A program made the translations under genes and the position numbers. Shown here piece after piece: positions 14,683 through 23,628 of a stretch of 58,811 nucleotides of DNA (the stretch's first letter is position 1; every line of letters begins with the position of its first letter). The notes beneath the pieces are model-generated. The model saw only the letters and a program-made list of their open reading frames with translations. It had not been told where the DNA came from and did no database searches. Origin of the DNA: Acetobacteraceae bacterium (GTDB lineage: Bacteria > Pseudomonadota > Alphaproteobacteria > Acetobacterales > Acetobacteraceae). The DNA is taken from contig JAIYDD010000230.1 in NCBI GenBank assembly GCA_027487675.1, positions 1 through 58,811 of the forward strand, in the 5' to 3' direction.

Positions 14683-16224
14683 TCAGAAGATGCCCGGCCT
14701 GCTGTCCTCCAGCGCGCCGGCGGGCAGCGCGACGTTCAGCACCGCCAGCTCGCCTGCCGGGATGCTGGCCAGGTCCTGCACATCGGCCAGGAAGCGGTTC
14801 GCCTCCCGCGTCGAGATGATGCCCTCGGTCAGCGTCAGGAATTTTTGGATGTACTGGTCGCGGGCGAAGGGACGCGCGCCGTTCGGGTGGGCGTTGGCGA
14901 CGCCCAGCTCATCGACCAGGCGCGTGCCGTCCTTGAAGATAATCTCGACCCGGCCGCCGAAGGCCAGCGTCTCGGGGTCCCGCGAATGGTACTTGGCGGT
15001 CCATTCCGGGTCCTCCCGCGTCTCGACCTTGTGCCAGAGGCGGACGGTGTCGGCGCGGCCGGCGCGCTTCGGGGCGTAGCTGTCCACGTGGTGCCAGCGC
15101 CCGTCCTGCAGGGCGACGGCGAAGATGTACATGATGGAGTGGTCCAGCGTCTCGCGGCTGGCCTTGGGGTCCATCTTCTGCGGGTCGTTGGCGCCGGTGC
15201 CGATCACGTAGTGGGTGTGGTGGCTGGTGTGGATCAGGATGCGGTCGATCGCCTCGAAATCCTTCACCTGCTCCCGCATGCGGAAGGCCAGGTCGATCAG
15301 GGCCTGGGACTGGTATTCCGCCGAGTGCTCCTTCGTGTAGCTGTCCAGGATGGCGCGCTTCGGCTCGCCGGCGCCGGGCAGCGGCACTTCATAATAGGTG
15401 GGGTCGTAGACGGTCTTGCGGCCCTTGCTGTCGGCCTGCGTGCGGCCCGAGAGCACCCAGGCGATCACGCTGTCCTCGCCTTCATAGATGGGGCTGGGCG
15501 CACCCTCGCCGCGCATGCAGCGGTCCACCGCCTCCACCGCCAGCTTGCCGGCATGGGCGGGGGCATAGGCCTTCCAGCTGCTGATCTCGCCCTTGCGGGA
15601 CTGGCGGAAGCTGATCGAGGTGTGCAGCGCCTGCTGGATCGATTGGAACACCACCTCCTGCTTCAGGCCGAGCAGCGTGCCGATGCCGGCCGCCGCGGCG
15701 GGGCAGAGATGCGCGATGTGGTCCACCTTGTGCTCGTGCAGGCAGATTGCGCGCACCAGGTCGATGTGGAGTTCGTAGGCGGTGGCCAGGCCGCGGAGCA
15801 GGTCCTTGCCCGACCGCCCCATCGCCTGGCCGACCGCCAGCACGGGCGGGATGTTGTCGCCCGGGTGGGAATAGTCGGCGGCCAGGAAGGTGTCGTGCAT
15901 GTCGAGCTCGCGCACCGCCGTGCCGTTCGCCCAGGCCGCCCATTCGGGGCTGACGGTGGTCGCCGCCTTCACGCCGAACACCGTCGCACCGCCCTCCTTC
16001 TTCCGGTGGCCGAGCGCCATGCCGCGCGCCGAGACGACGGGGCGGCGGTTGATGGCGGCGATCGCCACCGAGGCGTTGTCGATGATGCGGTTGATGATCA
16101 TCGCCTGCACGTCCTTCTGGACGGCGACCTTGTCCACCGCGACCGCGGCCATCTTCCAGGCCAGCTGGTCCTCTCGCTTCAGCAGCGCCTTGGACGGATG
16201 GACCTTCACGGGATGCAGCTGCAC
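14683..16224 (-). CDS. prpD: MmgE/PrpD family 2-methylcitrate dehydratase
   Basis: The 513-residue protein is of PrpD type: [37 protein letters not shown] and [20 protein letters not shown] near the active site, and the typical C-terminal LEDSRPGIF. PrpD dehydrates 2-methylcitrate to 2-methyl-cis-aconitate in propionyl-CoA degradation. The chosen start is a GTG at 16224 with GAGGAAG upstream; the longer frame to 16293 has no conserved residues. About 155 bp separate it from prpC, which lies downstream on the same strand. A LysR gene diverges from its 5' end. Confidence 0.87.
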   Translation of the reverse strand: MQLHPVKVHPSKALLKREDQLAWKMAAVAVDKVAVQKDVQAMIINRIIDNASVAIAAINRRPVVSARGMALGHRKKEGGATVFGVKAATTVSPEWAAWANGTAVRELDMHDTFLAADYSHPGDNIPPVLAVGQAMGRSGKDLLRGLATAYELHIDLVRAICLHEHKVDHIAHLCPAAAAGIGTLLGLKQEVVFQSIQQALHTSISFRQSRKGEISSWKAYAPAHAGKLAVEAVDRCMRGEGAPSPIYEGEDSVIAWVLSGRTQADSKGRKTVYDPTYYEVPLPGAGEPKRAILDSYTKEHSAEYQSQALIDLAFRMREQVKDFEAIDRILIHTSHHTHYVIGTGANDPQKMDPKASRETLDHSIMYIFAVALQDGRWHHVDSYAPKRAGRADTVRLWHKVETREDPEWTAKYHSRDPETLAFGGRVEIIFKDGTRLVDELGVANAHPNGARPFARDQYIQKFLTLTEGIISTREANRFLADVQDLASIPAGELAVLNVALPAGALEDSRPGIF

Positions 16225-16349
16225 GGGTTCTTCCTCTCCCTTGCCGTGTGAACGGGGACGCGATTTGTGCGCCGGCTGGGCATGATCGTCCATTCCGATT
16301 GCGCTGCGTTGCCGATAGGATTTTCGGATCGCCGCGACCGGATGCGCCC
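16225..16349. promoter_or_regulatory. divergent promoter region between prpD and the LysR gene
   Basis: This 125-bp spacer must hold the promoters of both prpD and the lysR-type gene. LysR proteins usually bind such shared regions and control both directions. The stretch around 16297-16325, with CCGATTGC and TGCCGATAGG, is less GC rich and could hold a T-N11-A box, but I see no perfect dyad. Confidence 0.4.
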
Positions 16350-17246
16350 ATGGATTTCCGTCTCGTCCGACGCCTCGGGCATTTCCTCGCCGTCGCCGAG
16401 GAAGGGCATTTCGGCCGCGCCGCGGCGCGGCTCGGCATCTCCCAGCCGCCGCTGACGGCGCAGATCCAGGCGCTGGAGGCGGAACTCGGCGTGCGGCTGC
16501 TGGAACGCACGGGCAAGGGCGCGCGCCCGACCCGCGAGGGCGAGGCGCTGCTGCCGCTGGCGCGGCGGCTGGCCGAGAACGCAGGCCAGGTGGAACAGCT
16601 GGCGCGGGAGCTGCGCGCCGGGCGCCACGCGCCGGTGGTGCTGGCCTGCGTCACCTCCGCGCTGTTCGACTACCTGCCGCCTCTGGTCCGCGCGCTGCAG
16701 GCCGCCCGCCCGGATTCCGCCGTGACGGTGCGGGAGATGGACACGGCCGACGCGGTCGAGGCGCTGCGCCGCGGCGAGGTGGATCTGGCGCTGCTGCGCC
16801 TGGATCGCGACCGGCCGCCGATCCGACTGCGCGCGCTCCGGCGCGACGAGCTGGTGGCGGCGGTGCCGGTGGGGCACCGCCTGGCGGCGGGCGACGGGCC
16901 CATGCCACTCGCCGCGCTGGCGGACGAGGACATGCTGGTGCTGCCGCGCGGCATCAGCCCGGCCTATTCGGACGCGATGGTCGCTGCCTGCCGCGCCGCC
17001 GGCTTCGCGCCGCGCGTGACGCGGGAAGTGGGCAGCGCGATGGCACAGCTGGGCTTCGTGGCGGCGGGGCTCGGCGTGGCGCTGGTGAGCGCCGGCATGG
17101 CGCGCCTGCGCCCGCCCGGCGTCGCCTTCCGCAGCCTGCAAGGCCAGGTGCGCGCCGTGGGCGTGGCACTGGCCTGGAACACGGAGCGGGAGAGCGAAAC
17201 CACCCGCGCCGCGCTGGCGATCGCCCAGGGACTGTTCGAGGGCTGA
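16350..17246 (+). CDS. LysR-family transcriptional regulator
   Basis: The 298-residue protein has an N-terminal winged helix-turn-helix, [20 protein letters not shown] then [20 protein letters not shown], and a periplasmic-binding-protein-like effector domain from about residue 90. The domain order and length are standard. It diverges from prpD, so it is the best candidate regulator of prpDC; the effector would then be methylcitrate or propionyl-CoA derived. It could alternatively act on the downstream amidohydrolase genes, though 360 bp of hairpins lie between. ATG at 16350 is used; an ATG at 16342 is out of frame. Confidence 0.88.
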   Translation: MDFRLVRRLGHFLAVAEEGHFGRAAARLGISQPPLTAQIQALEAELGVRLLERTGKGARPTREGEALLPLARRLAENAGQVEQLARELRAGRHAPVVLACVTSALFDYLPPLVRALQAARPDSAVTVREMDTADAVEALRRGEVDLALLRLDRDRPPIRLRALRRDELVAAVPVGHRLAAGDGPMPLAALADEDMLVLPRGISPAYSDAMVAACRAAGFAPRVTREVGSAMAQLGFVAAGLGVALVSAGMARLRPPGVAFRSLQGQVRAVGVALAWNTERESETTRAALAIAQGLFEG

Positions 17247-17275
17247 GCCGAGGCGCGCGGGTGGGCAGGTTGCTC

Positions 17276-17333
17276 TCGGGAGGGGCGCCGCCCCTCCCGA
17301 ACCCTCCCTGCCGGGGACCGTGGCGGTCCCCGG
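17276..17333 (+). terminator. two GC-rich hairpins after the LysR gene
   Basis: TCGGGAGGGGC (17276-17286) pairs with GCCCCTCCCGA (17290-17300), and CCGGGGACC (17311-17319) pairs with GGTCCCCGG (17325-17333). Neither is followed by a T-run, so they may stop read-through by another route or be remnants of a repeat family common in this genome's spacers. Confidence 0.5.
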
Positions 17334-17351
17334 ACCCCAGCCGTGAGTTTC

Positions 17352-17426
17352 GTCGTCGTCCGGGGAGGGGGCCTCGCGGGCGCGCCCGTGTCACTGGTAC
17401 GCCGGGCCCCCTCCCCGGACGACGAC
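17352..17426. repeat. perfect 22-bp inverted repeat with 31-nt loop
   Basis: Positions 17352-17373 and 17405-17426 are exact reverse complements. The arms, starting GTCGTCGTCC, lie in the 360-bp spacer between the LysR gene and the amidohydrolase gene. A third hairpin, CGGGGAGGGC/GCCCTCCCCG, follows at 17474-17496. The rest of the spacer shows nothing else. Confidence 0.8.
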
Positions 17427-17606
17427 CAACTGATGACGGGTCCAGGGGCGGCACGCTCCTGGCGGGTGGGGTACGGGGAGGGCAGCGCCCTCCCCGCGCC
17501 ACCAGCGCAACCCCGGCGCCTCCGCCCAGCCCGCGAAGCTGTGCCTGGCCTGTCGTCCGGCGGTGGGGTGGGGTAGATTGGCAGGGTTTGGAGCCGGAAG
17601 TCGCAG

Positions 17607-18992
17607 ATGGACGTTTCGCCGTTCGACCTCGTGCTGTCGGGTGATCTGGTGTTGCGGGACCGGGTGGTCCGTGGCGGCTGGGTGGGGGTGCGGGACGGGG
17701 TGATCGCGGCGATCGGCGAGGGCGTGCCCCCGCCGGCCAAGGCGGTGGCCGATCATCGCGGCAAGCTTATCCTGCCCGGGCTGGTGGACGGGCACATGCA
17801 CACCTCGTCCAGCACCGGCTGGCCGGGGATCGAGGGCGCGACGATGTCGGCGGCGGCCGGCGGCGTGACGACGGTCTGCGACATGCCCTATGACGTGCCG
17901 CAGCCGGTGACCTCGGCCGACATTTTTCGAGAAAAGGTCGGCTGGGTGGAGCGGCTGTCGCATGTGGACGTCGCGCTCTACGGCACCATCCGGAAGAACG
18001 GCGGCGTGGAGGAGATCGCGGGCATCGCGGAGGCCGGGGCGAGTGCCTTCAAGCTCTCCACCTATGAATACGACGCGCATCGGTTTCCGCGGATCGACCA
18101 CCCGACGATGCTCTCCGCCTTCGCGGAGATCGCGACGACGGGGTTGATGGTCGCGGTCCACAACGAGGACCAGGAGCTGGTGGTGAAGTTCTCCGAGGCC
18201 GCGAAGGCGGCGGGCAACACCTCGCCCATCTGGCATTGCCGGACCCGGCCGCCGATCACCGAGACGATGGCCGACCTCGAAATCTTTGAGATGGCCATCG
18301 AGACCGGGGCGCATGTCCACATCGCGCATTCGTCCCTGGCGCGCGGCTTCGAACTCGCGAAAATCTATCGCGGCCAGGGGGCGCGGACCTCGGGCGAGGC
18401 CTGCATCCAGTATCTCTGCATGACGGAGGACGACATCGTCCGCCTGCAGGGCTTCGGGAAGTGCAACCCGCCCTTCCGCACCGCGACCGAGGTGGAGCGG
18501 ATGTGGGGCGCGGTGGCCGAGGGCATCGTCGCCTATGTCTCGACCGACCACGCGCCCTGGCCGCGGGCGCGCAAGGAATATGCGGGCGACATCTTCACGG
18601 TGGGCGCCGGGCTGACCGGCATGCAGTCCTTCGCCCCGCTGATGTACACGCTGCTGGCCGGGCGCGGCCTGTCGCCGACCGTCATGGCGCGGCTGTGCTC
18701 GGAGGAGCCGGCGCGCTACCACGGGCTGGACCCCAGGAAGGGCGGCATCCGGCTCGGCGCGGATGCGGATTTCTGCGTGCTGGAGACCGGGGATTTCGTG
18801 TTCGACGAGCGCGCGATCCAGGACCGCGAGGATGCCCGCTGGTCGCCCTATCACGGGCGGGCGATGAAGGCGCGGGTGGCGGCCACCTGGCTGCGCGGCG
18901 CCTGCATCTGGGACGGGGCGGAGGTGAAGGCGAAGCCCGGCACCGGCCGCTTCGTGCCGCGGCAGCACCGCCGATCCGCCCTCGATGCCTGA
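17607..18992 (+). CDS. dihydropyrimidinase/hydantoinase-type amidohydrolase
   Basis: The 461-residue TIM-barrel amidohydrolase has LILPGLVDGHMHTSSST with the HxH metal ligands near residue 60 and SAFKLSTYEYDAH, where the lysine would be carboxylated. Further ligands come from VHNEDQE and HIAHSS histidines, and VSTDHAPWP gives the last metal aspartate. It belongs to the cyclic-amide group with allantoinases, dihydropyrimidinases and hydantoinases. Two N-carbamoyl-D-amino-acid hydrolases and a hydantoin-type racemase nearby make D-hydantoinase or dihydropyrimidinase the best guess; allantoinase is possible. It is followed after 18 bases by a small membrane protein gene with a good ribosome binding site. 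Confidence 0.78.
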   Translation: MDVSPFDLVLSGDLVLRDRVVRGGWVGVRDGVIAAIGEGVPPPAKAVADHRGKLILPGLVDGHMHTSSSTGWPGIEGATMSAAAGGVTTVCDMPYDVPQPVTSADIFREKVGWVERLSHVDVALYGTIRKNGGVEEIAGIAEAGASAFKLSTYEYDAHRFPRIDHPTMLSAFAEIATTGLMVAVHNEDQELVVKFSEAAKAAGNTSPIWHCRTRPPITETMADLEIFEMAIETGAHVHIAHSSLARGFELAKIYRGQGARTSGEACIQYLCMTEDDIVRLQGFGKCNPPFRTATEVERMWGAVAEGIVAYVSTDHAPWPRARKEYAGDIFTVGAGLTGMQSFAPLMYTLLAGRGLSPTVMARLCSEEPARYHGLDPRKGGIRLGADADFCVLETGDFVFDERAIQDREDARWSPYHGRAMKARVAATWLRGACIWDGAEVKAKPGTGRFVPRQHRRSALDA

Positions 18993-19010
18993 CGAAGGAG
19001 GCACCGCGCG

Positions 19011-19259
19011 ATGAGCGACATGATGCCGCCCCCCCGCCGGCGGGGCCCCGACGCCTTCGTCGACGAGGAGGAGGACGCGCCCGCCCACCGCAAGCGGCGC
19101 TTCCCCTACACCGCCCTCGCGCTGCTCGCCTTCCTGGGCCTGCTGCTGATCGCGAAGATCCTGTTCGAACTGAGCATCAACGATCTCGGCGGCCTGGTCG
19201 TGGTCGTCCCGGCGGTGGCCATCCTCGGCCTGGTCGCGCGCATAGCGGTCAGGAGATGA
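19011..19259 (+). CDS. small membrane protein, two transmembrane segments
   Basis: The 82-residue product has a polar, proline- and acid-rich N-terminus, a basic stretch (HRKRRF), a first hydrophobic helix with TALALLAFLGLLLIAKILF, a short loop and a second helix with GGLVVVVPAVAILGLVARI, ending in RR. No family is recognised. GAAGGAGG lies eight bases before the ATG. It sits between two genes of the hydantoin-type set and is probably co-transcribed; a function in uptake or anchoring cannot be shown. Confidence 0.72.
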   Translation: MSDMMPPPRRRGPDAFVDEEEDAPAHRKRRFPYTALALLAFLGLLLIAKILFELSINDLGGLVVVVPAVAILGLVARIAVRR

Positions 19260-19287
19260 CGATGCCGGCCCGGGAGGGAGGTTGCGC

Positions 19288-20235
19288 ATGACCCGCCGCA
19301 TTGTCGTCGCCGGCGCGCAGATGGGCCCGGTGCAGCGCGCCGACGGCCGCGGCGCGACGCTCGACCGCCTGGTTGCGCTGCTCGAGGCCGCGGCGCGGGG
19401 CGGCGCGAAGCTGGTGGTCTTCCCCGAGCTCGCCTTCACCACCTTCTTCCCGCGCTGGCCTCTGGGCCGGCAGGACGCGGAGCTGCTGGACAGCTTCGAG
19501 CCCGCCATGCCGAACCCGCGCGTGCAGGCACTGTTCGACCGGGCGCGGGAATTGGGCGTCGGCTTCTATGTCGGCTATGCCGAGCTGACGCCGGAGGGAA
19601 GGCGGTTCAACAGCGCGGTGACCGTCGGCCCGGATGGGCAGGTGCTGTTCAAGTACCGCAAGGTGCACCTGCCGGGCAGCGACCATGTGAAGCCCGGCCA
19701 GCGCTATCAGCAGCTGGAAAAGATGCATTTCGAATATGGCGACCTGGGCTTCCCGGTGGCGCGCGGGCCGGAGGCCTGGGGCCGGCCGGTGCTGGGGATG
19801 CTGGTCTGCAACGACCGCCGCTGGCCGGAAGCCTGGCGCTGCCTCGGCCTGCAGGGGGTGGAGCTGGTGCTGCTGGGCTACAACTCCGCCGCCTACGACC
19901 CGAATGGCGGCGAGGGGGAAAGCGCGGAGACGCGGACCTTCCACTCGACGCTGGCCGCCCAGGCCAATGCCTACATGAACGCGACCTATGCGGTGGCGGT
20001 GGCGAAGGCGGGGGTGGAGGACGGGGCCGGGCTGATCGGCGGGTCCTGCATCGTCGATCCGAACGGGCGCGTGATGGCGCAGGCCGCGACGCTGGGCGAC
20101 GAGGTGATCCTGGCCGAGCTGGATTTCGAGGCGTGCCGGCAGGGCAAGGAGAAGATGTTCAACTTCGCCGCGCACCGCCGGCCGGAGATGTACCGGCGGA
20201 TCGTGGAGCAGGTGGGGGCGGTGGCGCCGGAGTAG
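19288..20235 (+). CDS. N-carbamoyl-D-amino-acid hydrolase-like amidase (nitrilase superfamily), copy 1
   Basis: The 315-residue protein shows the Glu-Lys-Cys triad of the nitrilase superfamily: FPELAFTTFFPRW near residue 47, KYRKVHLPGSDH near residue 125, and LVCNDRRWPEAWR near residue 172. The TTFFPRW and NDRRWPE contexts are those of D-carbamoylase, which removes ammonia and CO2 from N-carbamoyl-D-amino acids. I use the ATG at 19288, six bases after a possible TTG, because GGGAGGGAGG is well placed. Substrate-pocket residues differ from copy 2 at 21202, so specificities probably differ. The gene faces an MpaB-family gene four bases away. Confidence 0.82.
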   Translation: MTRRIVVAGAQMGPVQRADGRGATLDRLVALLEAAARGGAKLVVFPELAFTTFFPRWPLGRQDAELLDSFEPAMPNPRVQALFDRARELGVGFYVGYAELTPEGRRFNSAVTVGPDGQVLFKYRKVHLPGSDHVKPGQRYQQLEKMHFEYGDLGFPVARGPEAWGRPVLGMLVCNDRRWPEAWRCLGLQGVELVLLGYNSAAYDPNGGEGESAETRTFHSTLAAQANAYMNATYAVAVAKAGVEDGAGLIGGSCIVDPNGRVMAQAATLGDEVILAELDFEACRQGKEKMFNFAAHRRPEMYRRIVEQVGAVAPE

Positions 20236-20239
20236 CGGC

Positions 20240-21100
20240 TCACGCAAACGCCCACCGCAGGGTCCGCGCCAGCCCCAGCGTCCCCGCCCGCACCAGCGGC
20301 CGCGCCGCCAGCGGCGAGGCCAGGCCGTGCATCTCCCGCGCCCAGAAGGGCAGGAGGTCCACGCCGGCTTGCGCGGTCAGGGCGTGCACCGGCTCGGCCA
20401 GCTTCGGCGCGGGGCGGTGGGTCAGCAGCAGGCGGCAGATGGTGCGGGTGCGGTGGTCCACGCGCAGCTCGCCGCGCATGTCGCGCAGGATCCGCCGCGC
20501 CTCCGCCCGGCTGCGCGGCAGCGGGTCGGCGCCGAGCCCCGCGCCCACCACCGCCATCTCGGCGAAGTAGCGGTCCTGGTCGGCGGCCGGCATGGCGGGC
20601 TCGGCATAGCGCAGCCAGGCGTCGAGGAAGCTCGTCGCCTCGGTCACGTGCACCCAGGCCAGCAGGCGCGGGTCGTCGGCGCGATAGGGCGTGCCGTCGG
20701 GCAGCGTGCCGGCGACATGGTGGTGGATGGCGCGCACCCGGGTGATCGCAGCCTCGGCCTCGTCCCGGCTGCCATAGGTGGTCAGCGCGATGAAGCGGGC
20801 GGTGCGGCGCAGCCTTCCCTGCATGTCGTCGCGGAAGCGCGAATGGTCCCAGACGCCGGCGAGCACCGCGGGGTGCAGCATCTGCAGCAGCAGCGCCGCG
20901 ACGCCGCCCACCATCATCGAGGTGACGTCGCCATGCACCCGCCAGGCGACGGCGCGCGGGCCGAACAGCCCGTCGGGGCGGCGCAGCACCGGGCGCTCGC
21001 CACGGGCGGGGTCGTTGAACATCTCGACCACCCGGCGCGCGATGGCGTGGCGCAGCGGGTCGAGGGGGGAGGCAGCCGGGGTGGCTTTGGGGTAGGGCAT
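20240..21100 (-). CDS. MpaB-family oxygenase (DUF2236 family protein)
   Basis: The 286-residue protein has WRVHGDVTSMMVGGVAALLLQ, MLHPAVLAGVWDHSRF and TTYGSRDEAEAAITRVRAIH, followed by AWVHVTEATSFLDAWLRYA. These histidine-bearing stretches mark the oxygenase MpaB family, which includes latex clearing protein-like b-type haem enzymes. The substrate is unknown. It is transcribed against its neighbours and is wedged between two carbamoylase paralogues, so it may be an unrelated insertion. ATG at 21100 is chosen where similarity begins; the longer frame upstream is arginine-rich and overlaps the next promoter region. Confidence 0.8.
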   Translation of the reverse strand: MPYPKATPAASPLDPLRHAIARRVVEMFNDPARGERPVLRRPDGLFGPRAVAWRVHGDVTSMMVGGVAALLLQMLHPAVLAGVWDHSRFRDDMQGRLRRTARFIALTTYGSRDEAEAAITRVRAIHHHVAGTLPDGTPYRADDPRLLAWVHVTEATSFLDAWLRYAEPAMPAADQDRYFAEMAVVGAGLGADPLPRSRAEARRILRDMRGELRVDHRTRTICRLLLTHRPAPKLAEPVHALTAQAGVDLLPFWAREMHGLASPLAARPLVRAGTLGLARTLRWAFA

Positions 21101-21201
21101 TTCGAATGGGATGTCGGGGCGGCGCGGCGGGCCGCAAGGCGCACGCTTCCGGGGCCGGGCCGCGCATGGCACATCGCGGGCGACAGCTTCGGAGCCGCCG
21201 C

Positions 21202-22170
21202 ATGTCCGCCCGCCGCCTGACCCTCGCCGCCGCCCAGATGGGCCCGATCCAGAAGGCCGAGGGCCGGGACGTCGCCGTCGCGCGCATGGTCGCCCTGATG
21301 GACAAGGCCGCGCGCCGCGGGGCGGAGGTGGTGGTCTACCCGGAACTCGCGCTGACCACCTTCTTCCCCCGCTGGTACCATGAGGACCTGGCCGAGGCCG
21401 ACCATTGGTACGAGCATGCCCTGCCGTCCAACGAGACGGCGCCGCTGTTCGACGCCGCGCGCCGCAACAACATCGGCTTCCACCTGGGCTATGCCGAGAA
21501 GACGCCGGACGGGCGGCGCTTCAACACCGCGGTCTATGTGCATCCCTCGGGCGAGGTCGTTCTCAAGTACCGCAAGGTGCACCTGCCGGGGCACGCCGAA
21601 TACGACCCGATCCGCAAGGTCCAGCACCTGGAGAAGCGGTATTTCGAGCCGGGCGATCTGGGCTTCCCCGTGGTGCGCGCGCCGGTCGGCGGGGCGGGGC
21701 CGGTGAATATCGGCATGATGATCTGCAACGACCGCCGCTGGCCGGAAGCCTGGCGGGTGCTCGGCCTGCAGCAGGTGGAACTCGTCATGCTCGGCTACAA
21801 CACGCCCAGCCTGAACATGGAGAATCGCGGCTTCGAGGCGCATCACCTGCGCGTCGCGCACAGCCATCTCTCCATCCAGGCCGGCTGCTACCAGAATGCC
21901 TGCTTCGGCGTCGGCGTCGCCAAGGCCGGGACGGAGGACGGGCACGAGCTGTTCGGCCATTCCATCATCGTGAACCCGCAGGGCGAGATCATGGCCCAGG
22001 CGACGAGCTGGGACGACGAGGTGATCGTGGCGGAATGCGACCTCGGCATGTGCGAGCTGGGCCGCGGCACGATCTTCAACTTCGCGCGCCACCGCCGGCC
22101 GGAACACTACACGCGCATCACGGCCCAGGTGGGCAGCGAGCCGCCGCCGGCCTGGTCGCCCAAGGGCTGA
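21202..22170 (+). CDS. N-carbamoyl-D-amino-acid hydrolase, copy 2
   Basis: The 322-residue protein is the closer match to characterised Agrobacterium D-carbamoylase. The triad segments are YPELALTTFFPRW, KYRKVHLPGHAEYDP and MICNDRRWPEAWRVLGL, and it has the family's LEKRYFEPGDLGFPV and IFNFARHRRPEHY. It hydrolyses N-carbamoyl-D-amino acids to D-amino acids. Compared with copy 1 at 19288 it keeps more of the canonical pocket. It has its own start region after the divergent MpaB gene and a 124-bp spacer downstream. Together with a hydantoinase-like gene and a racemase it outlines a full hydantoin-to-amino-acid route. Confidence 0.86.
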   Translation: MSARRLTLAAAQMGPIQKAEGRDVAVARMVALMDKAARRGAEVVVYPELALTTFFPRWYHEDLAEADHWYEHALPSNETAPLFDAARRNNIGFHLGYAEKTPDGRRFNTAVYVHPSGEVVLKYRKVHLPGHAEYDPIRKVQHLEKRYFEPGDLGFPVVRAPVGGAGPVNIGMMICNDRRWPEAWRVLGLQQVELVMLGYNTPSLNMENRGFEAHHLRVAHSHLSIQAGCYQNACFGVGVAKAGTEDGHELFGHSIIVNPQGEIMAQATSWDDEVIVAECDLGMCELGRGTIFNFARHRRPEHYTRITAQVGSEPPPAWSPKG

Positions 22171-22294
22171 CGCTGGCCCGGGGGGCTTTGGCGGGCCCGC
22201 GTTCTGCTCTACAGCGGCGCGCGGCCGCGCCGGCAGGCTTCGCGCCCGGCCGCGTTCTGCTGTAGATGCCGCCCGACACACCCAGGGACCGCCC

Positions 22295-23056
22295 ATGTCC
22301 GACAGCCCCCCCTTCCCCGCCCTCTACCGCGTCGCCGCCGCGACCGAGCTGCGCAGCGGGCCGGGGCCGGACCAGAGCCCGCTGCGCGGCCTCTCGGCCG
22401 ACCAGGTCGTCACCCTGGTCGGCAGCGCGGAAGGCGGCTGGCTGGAGGTGGAGACCGGCAGCGGCCAGCGCGGCTTCGCCCCCGCCGGGCTGCTGAAGCG
22501 CCAGGTCACGGGGGCCAAGCCCCCCTCCTCCACCGCCGAGGTCTTCCCCTGGCGCAACGTGGAACGCCTGAACCGCGACCCGAAGATGCTGCACCCCGCC
22601 TTCCGCAACAAGGCGCTGCGCACCGTGGCGCGGCTGAACGCCGAGGGGTTCCCGTTCGGCATCTACGAAGGCATGCGCAGCCCCTGGCGGCAGACGCATC
22701 TCTACGCCTCCGGCCGCAGCCGCACCGGGCGCATCCTGACCCCCGTGCCGGCCTGGAGCAGCCTGCACCAGTATGGGCTGGCGGCCGATTTCGTCCTGGT
22801 CCTGCAGGGCCGCTGGTCCTGGGACGACGACGAGGCGCATGGCCATATGTGGGACCGGCTGGAAGCGGTGGGCGCCGATGAGGGCCTGGTCTCCAAGCCC
22901 GGGGAGCGGCCGCACCTGCAGCTGGCCGATGTCGAGCTGGCCGACCTGCAGGCCGGCCGGCTGCCGCCGAACACCGACCCGGCCTGGACCACCACCTTCC
23001 GCTGGCTGGCGGAAAGCTGGGACGGCAAGCCGGCCGCGCCGATTCTGAAGGGCTGA
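22295..23056 (+). CDS. SH3-domain, M15-family peptidase (VanY/endolysin-like)
   Basis: The 253-residue protein has a bacterial SH3-like domain at about residues 10-70 (ELRSGPGPDQSPL and GWLEVETGSGQRGFAPAGLL) and then a peptidase M15 domain. Zinc ligands appear in WSSLHQYGLAADFVL (the H-x(6)-D pattern) and in ERPHLQLADVE (third histidine). M15 enzymes cut D-Ala-D-Ala or L-Ala-D-Glu bonds of peptidoglycan; the domain order resembles phage-type endolysins. There is no clear signal peptide, so export is not evident from sequence. It stands between the carbamoylase and TPR genes without overlap. Confidence 0.83.
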   Translation: MSDSPPFPALYRVAAATELRSGPGPDQSPLRGLSADQVVTLVGSAEGGWLEVETGSGQRGFAPAGLLKRQVTGAKPPSSTAEVFPWRNVERLNRDPKMLHPAFRNKALRTVARLNAEGFPFGIYEGMRSPWRQTHLYASGRSRTGRILTPVPAWSSLHQYGLAADFVLVLQGRWSWDDDEAHGHMWDRLEAVGADEGLVSKPGERPHLQLADVELADLQAGRLPPNTDPAWTTTFRWLAESWDGKPAAPILKG

Positions 23057-23196
23057 CAGCCCCGCCGGCGCTGCCGGCGACCGGATGGCGCGCCGGCCGG
23101 GGCCGCGGCTGCGGCCCGCCGCCCGGCCGCGACGTCCGGCGAATCGCCGCCGCCCGCGGTCGCGCCGCCAGGCGGGCGCGGGGCCGGCGCGCGGCT

Positions 23197-23628
23197 TCAG
23201 CGCGCCGCCGCGACCTGCCGCGCCAGGGTCTCGCGTTCCGCGCAGGCGCCGCAGGTCGCGGCGAGGCGCGCGAGGTTCGCCTCCGCCTCCGCCCGGCGGC
23301 CGAGTTCCAGGAACAGCGCGCCCTGGTAGGCCAGCGCCCCCGGATGGTCCGGCGCGGCGGAGAGCGCGCCGCGATAGGCCTCCATCGCCGCCTCCACCCG
23401 GCCGAGCCGGCGTTCCGCGAAGGCGATGTAGACCAGGATGTCCGGGTCGCCGGGCGCGCGCGCCAGCGCCGCCTGCAGCAACGGCAGGGCGAGGGGCACG
23501 CGGTCGTTCTCGATCATCTGCCGGGCCTGGGCGAGATCGGGGTCGCCCTCGGGCTGCGGCAGCACGGCGCCCGCCGGCATGGCCAGCGCCAGCAGCAGGG
23601 CAAGCGCCAGGGGGGACGGGGCCTTCAT
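23197..23628 (-). CDS. TPR-repeat protein with signal peptide
   Basis: The 143-residue product opens with a signal peptide (MKAPSPLALALLLALAMPAG, cleavage near AGA-VL). It then has tetratricopeptide helices: PLLQAALARAPGDPDILVYI, LGRVEAAMEAYRGALSAAPD, then HPGALAYQGALFLELGRRAE. Pairs of A-G-Y-x-A-P positions fit three TPR units. A C-terminal CGAC motif may form a disulfide. It likely works as a periplasmic scaffold. The start overlaps the stop of the racemase gene by three bases, so the two are co-translated even though they have no obvious functional link. Confidence 0.8.
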   Translation of the reverse strand: MKAPSPLALALLLALAMPAGAVLPQPEGDPDLAQARQMIENDRVPLALPLLQAALARAPGDPDILVYIAFAERRLGRVEAAMEAYRGALSAAPDHPGALAYQGALFLELGRRAEAEANLARLAATCGACAERETLARQVAAAR

